Positions 6,526-7,451 of a DNA stretch of 7,451 bases are shown one piece after another. This DNA is from a bacterium. GTDB lineage: Bacteria > SM23-31 > JAUVVT01. Below the pieces are notes generated by a model. The model did not search any database. It worked only from the letters and a program-made list of their open reading frames with translations, and had not been told where the DNA came from. The stretch's first letter is position 1. Every line of letters starts with the position of its first letter. The DNA lies in contig JAUWXV010000186.1 in the NCBI GenBank assembly GCA_030616165.1, positions 1-7,451 on the forward strand, given 5' to 3'. Made by a program: the position numbers and the translations under genes.

Positions 6526-7451
6526 ATGAGTGACCTAAAAAAATCGTGGATAATTTCAATATTAATTCACATTATTACTGCTTTAATATTATTTTCAATA
6601 AATATCCAGATTGAAAGAAAAGTTCAAAAGTTACCCCTTGAAATAACGTATGTATCTCCGCCGGAAGAACCACCGAAAATTGAAGCAGAAAAAAAAGCAG
6701 ATGTTGTTCTGCCACGAAAAGAAATAATACGACCCAAAAAGGGAATTATTCTTCCAGAAAGGAGAACACCAAAATATATCCCAAAAACTTTACCCCGACT
6801 CTTTATTACACCAGAGGATTCAATTAGATTATGGGAAAAAGATATAAGGAGATATTTTAAAGAGAAGGAAATAGTACCCTTCGCTGGCAACAAGTTTGAA
6901 TTTCTTAACTACGACCATAATGAAAAATATAAAAAAGCATTGGAACAAGATTCAGTAAAGATGCTTGAAAAAATACTCGCTGCAAACCTCGAAAAGTTTG
7001 CCTTGAGTGATGAAGAGATAAAGAATTTACAGACATTCTCTGACCCCACTGAGGAATGGTTGTTTCGCAGGCAGGGTGGTTCTCAAGTTCTCCCCATTTT
7101 ACCACTGATTGCTAAAGGGATACAATTAGCTCAGGAAGCCCTAAGAAAGATATTCTCGAAAGAAAATCCGGTCAGTGCAAACTTATTTTTAAGTGATATT
7201 GAAATTCAAATCCTTAAAATAATCTGGGCAAAAAGAGTTGTAACACCATCAACATTATATAAAAGCCTGCCAGTTGGCATAAACCTGAGACTTTCAAGTC
7301 TGGCAAGCATACTTATAGAATTAGAATCTAAAAATATTTTAATTTCAAAAAAGGGACTTCATGAATATCTTTATATGCCAGTGGTGAGTAAAAGGGATGT
7401 TTCTGAATATTACATTAGAAATTTGATAGAACTTGAAGATGCAGAACAAAA
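6526..7451 (+). CDS. TonB-like membrane anchor fused to a BlaI-like winged-helix domain, 3' end outside window
   Basis: The frame runs from ATG 6526 to the window edge (308 codons plus two bases) without a stop. Residues 1-7 are short and basic. Residues 8-25 form one hydrophobic helix carrying a Ser-x3-His pair (S11, H15), as in the TonB N-terminal anchor. Residues 44-92 are rich in Pro, Lys, Glu and Arg (PPEEPPK, RPKK, PERRTPK), like a TonB periplasmic stalk. Residues 95-215 are charged and mostly helical in character, and I do not recognise them. Residues 222-290 resemble the BlaI/MecI/CopY winged helix (LSDIEIQILKIIWAKR, then LASILIELESKNILISKKG, then EYLYMPVVSKRD). No TonB C-terminal domain is visible so far. 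There is no Shine-Dalgarno sequence, but TAA at 6484-6486 closes the frame upstream and no earlier start exists. Anchor and frame are clear; the winged-helix call is by pattern only. Confidence 0.8.
   Translation, partial: MSDLKKSWIISILIHIITALILFSINIQIERKVQKLPLEITYVSPPEEPPKIEAEKKADVVLPRKEIIRPKKGIILPERRTPKYIPKTLPRLFITPEDSIRLWEKDIRRYFKEKEIVPFAGNKFEFLNYDHNEKYKKALEQDSVKMLEKILAANLEKFALSDEEIKNLQTFSDPTEEWLFRRQGGSQVLPILPLIAKGIQLAQEALRKIFSKENPVSANLFLSDIEIQILKIIWAKRVVTPSTLYKSLPVGINLRLSSLASILIELESKNILISKKGLHEYLYMPVVSKRDVSEYYIRNLIELEDAEQ
7189..7395 (+). other. BlaI/MecI/CopY-like winged-helix domain
   Basis: Residues 222-290 match the layout of penicillinase-repressor domains: helix 1 with S-x-E-x2-IL-x-IIW, a short helix around TPSTLYKSLP, a recognition-helix-like LSSLASILIELESKN, then a wing ending in EYLYMP-VSK. 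There is no ATG, GTG or TTG close before the domain, so it is not a separate gene; it is made as part of the fusion. Confidence 0.6.

Noticed and set aside
6624-7105. Two minus-strand open frames (6624-6893 and 6905-7105)
   Set aside because: Both are antisense to the continuous TonB-like/winged-helix frame, whose composition and motifs are far more protein-like.
1-7451. CRISPR array, tRNA, rRNA or insertion sequence
   Set aside because: I saw no regularly spaced repeats, no tRNA-like cloverleaf, no rRNA-like sequence and no transposase frame or terminal inverted repeats on either strand.

Overview
This is an AT-rich window with three genes pointing left (minus strand) and one gene pointing right (plus strand). 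Both outermost genes run off the window edges. The best guide to the organism is the 1571-residue secreted protein. Its C-terminal module of about 90 residues (LLQNYPNPFN..., IKIFNLLGQEVATLV, SGIYMYSITAKNF, TKKMLFLK) is the FlgD-like / type A type IX sorting-domain style common in the Fibrobacteres-Chlorobi-Bacteroidetes (FCB) group and allied candidate phyla such as Ignavibacteria, KSB1, Marinimicrobia and Cloacimonetes. Weak or absent Shine-Dalgarno sequences at two of the genes and a TonB-like N-terminus also fit a diderm of this type. The exact phylum cannot be fixed from the sequence.

Layout, left to right. Positions 1-558 (minus) hold the N-terminal part of an S66 LD-carboxypeptidase, a peptidoglycan-recycling enzyme. 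No normal start codon fits the conserved domain, and a perfect 13-bp tandem duplication lies where the start should be. Positions 559-829 are AT-rich spacer. Positions 830-1387 (minus) encode a complete AMMECR1-domain protein (AmmeMemoRadiSam protein A type), with a clear ribosome binding site and a strong hairpin just upstream. Positions 1567-6282 (minus) encode a giant secreted protein: signal peptide, seven-bladed sortilin/BNR-type propeller, eight tandem cadherin/Ig-like modules, three FN3-like modules and the sorting-type C-terminus. It is probably an exported surface or adhesion protein.

After a 243-bp AT-rich divergent intergenic region with a 17-bp palindrome and a spaced direct repeat, a rightward gene starts at 6526 and is still open at 7451. 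Its product joins a TonB-like membrane anchor and Pro/Lys/Glu-rich stalk to a winged-helix domain resembling the BlaI/MecI/CopY repressors. This is the most unusual item in the window: the anchor suggests the periplasm, while the winged helix suggests DNA binding in the cytoplasm.

The genes do not form an obvious single pathway. The LD-carboxypeptidase, a BlaI-like domain and a TonB-like stalk could all relate to envelope or cell-wall sensing, but that link is only inference.
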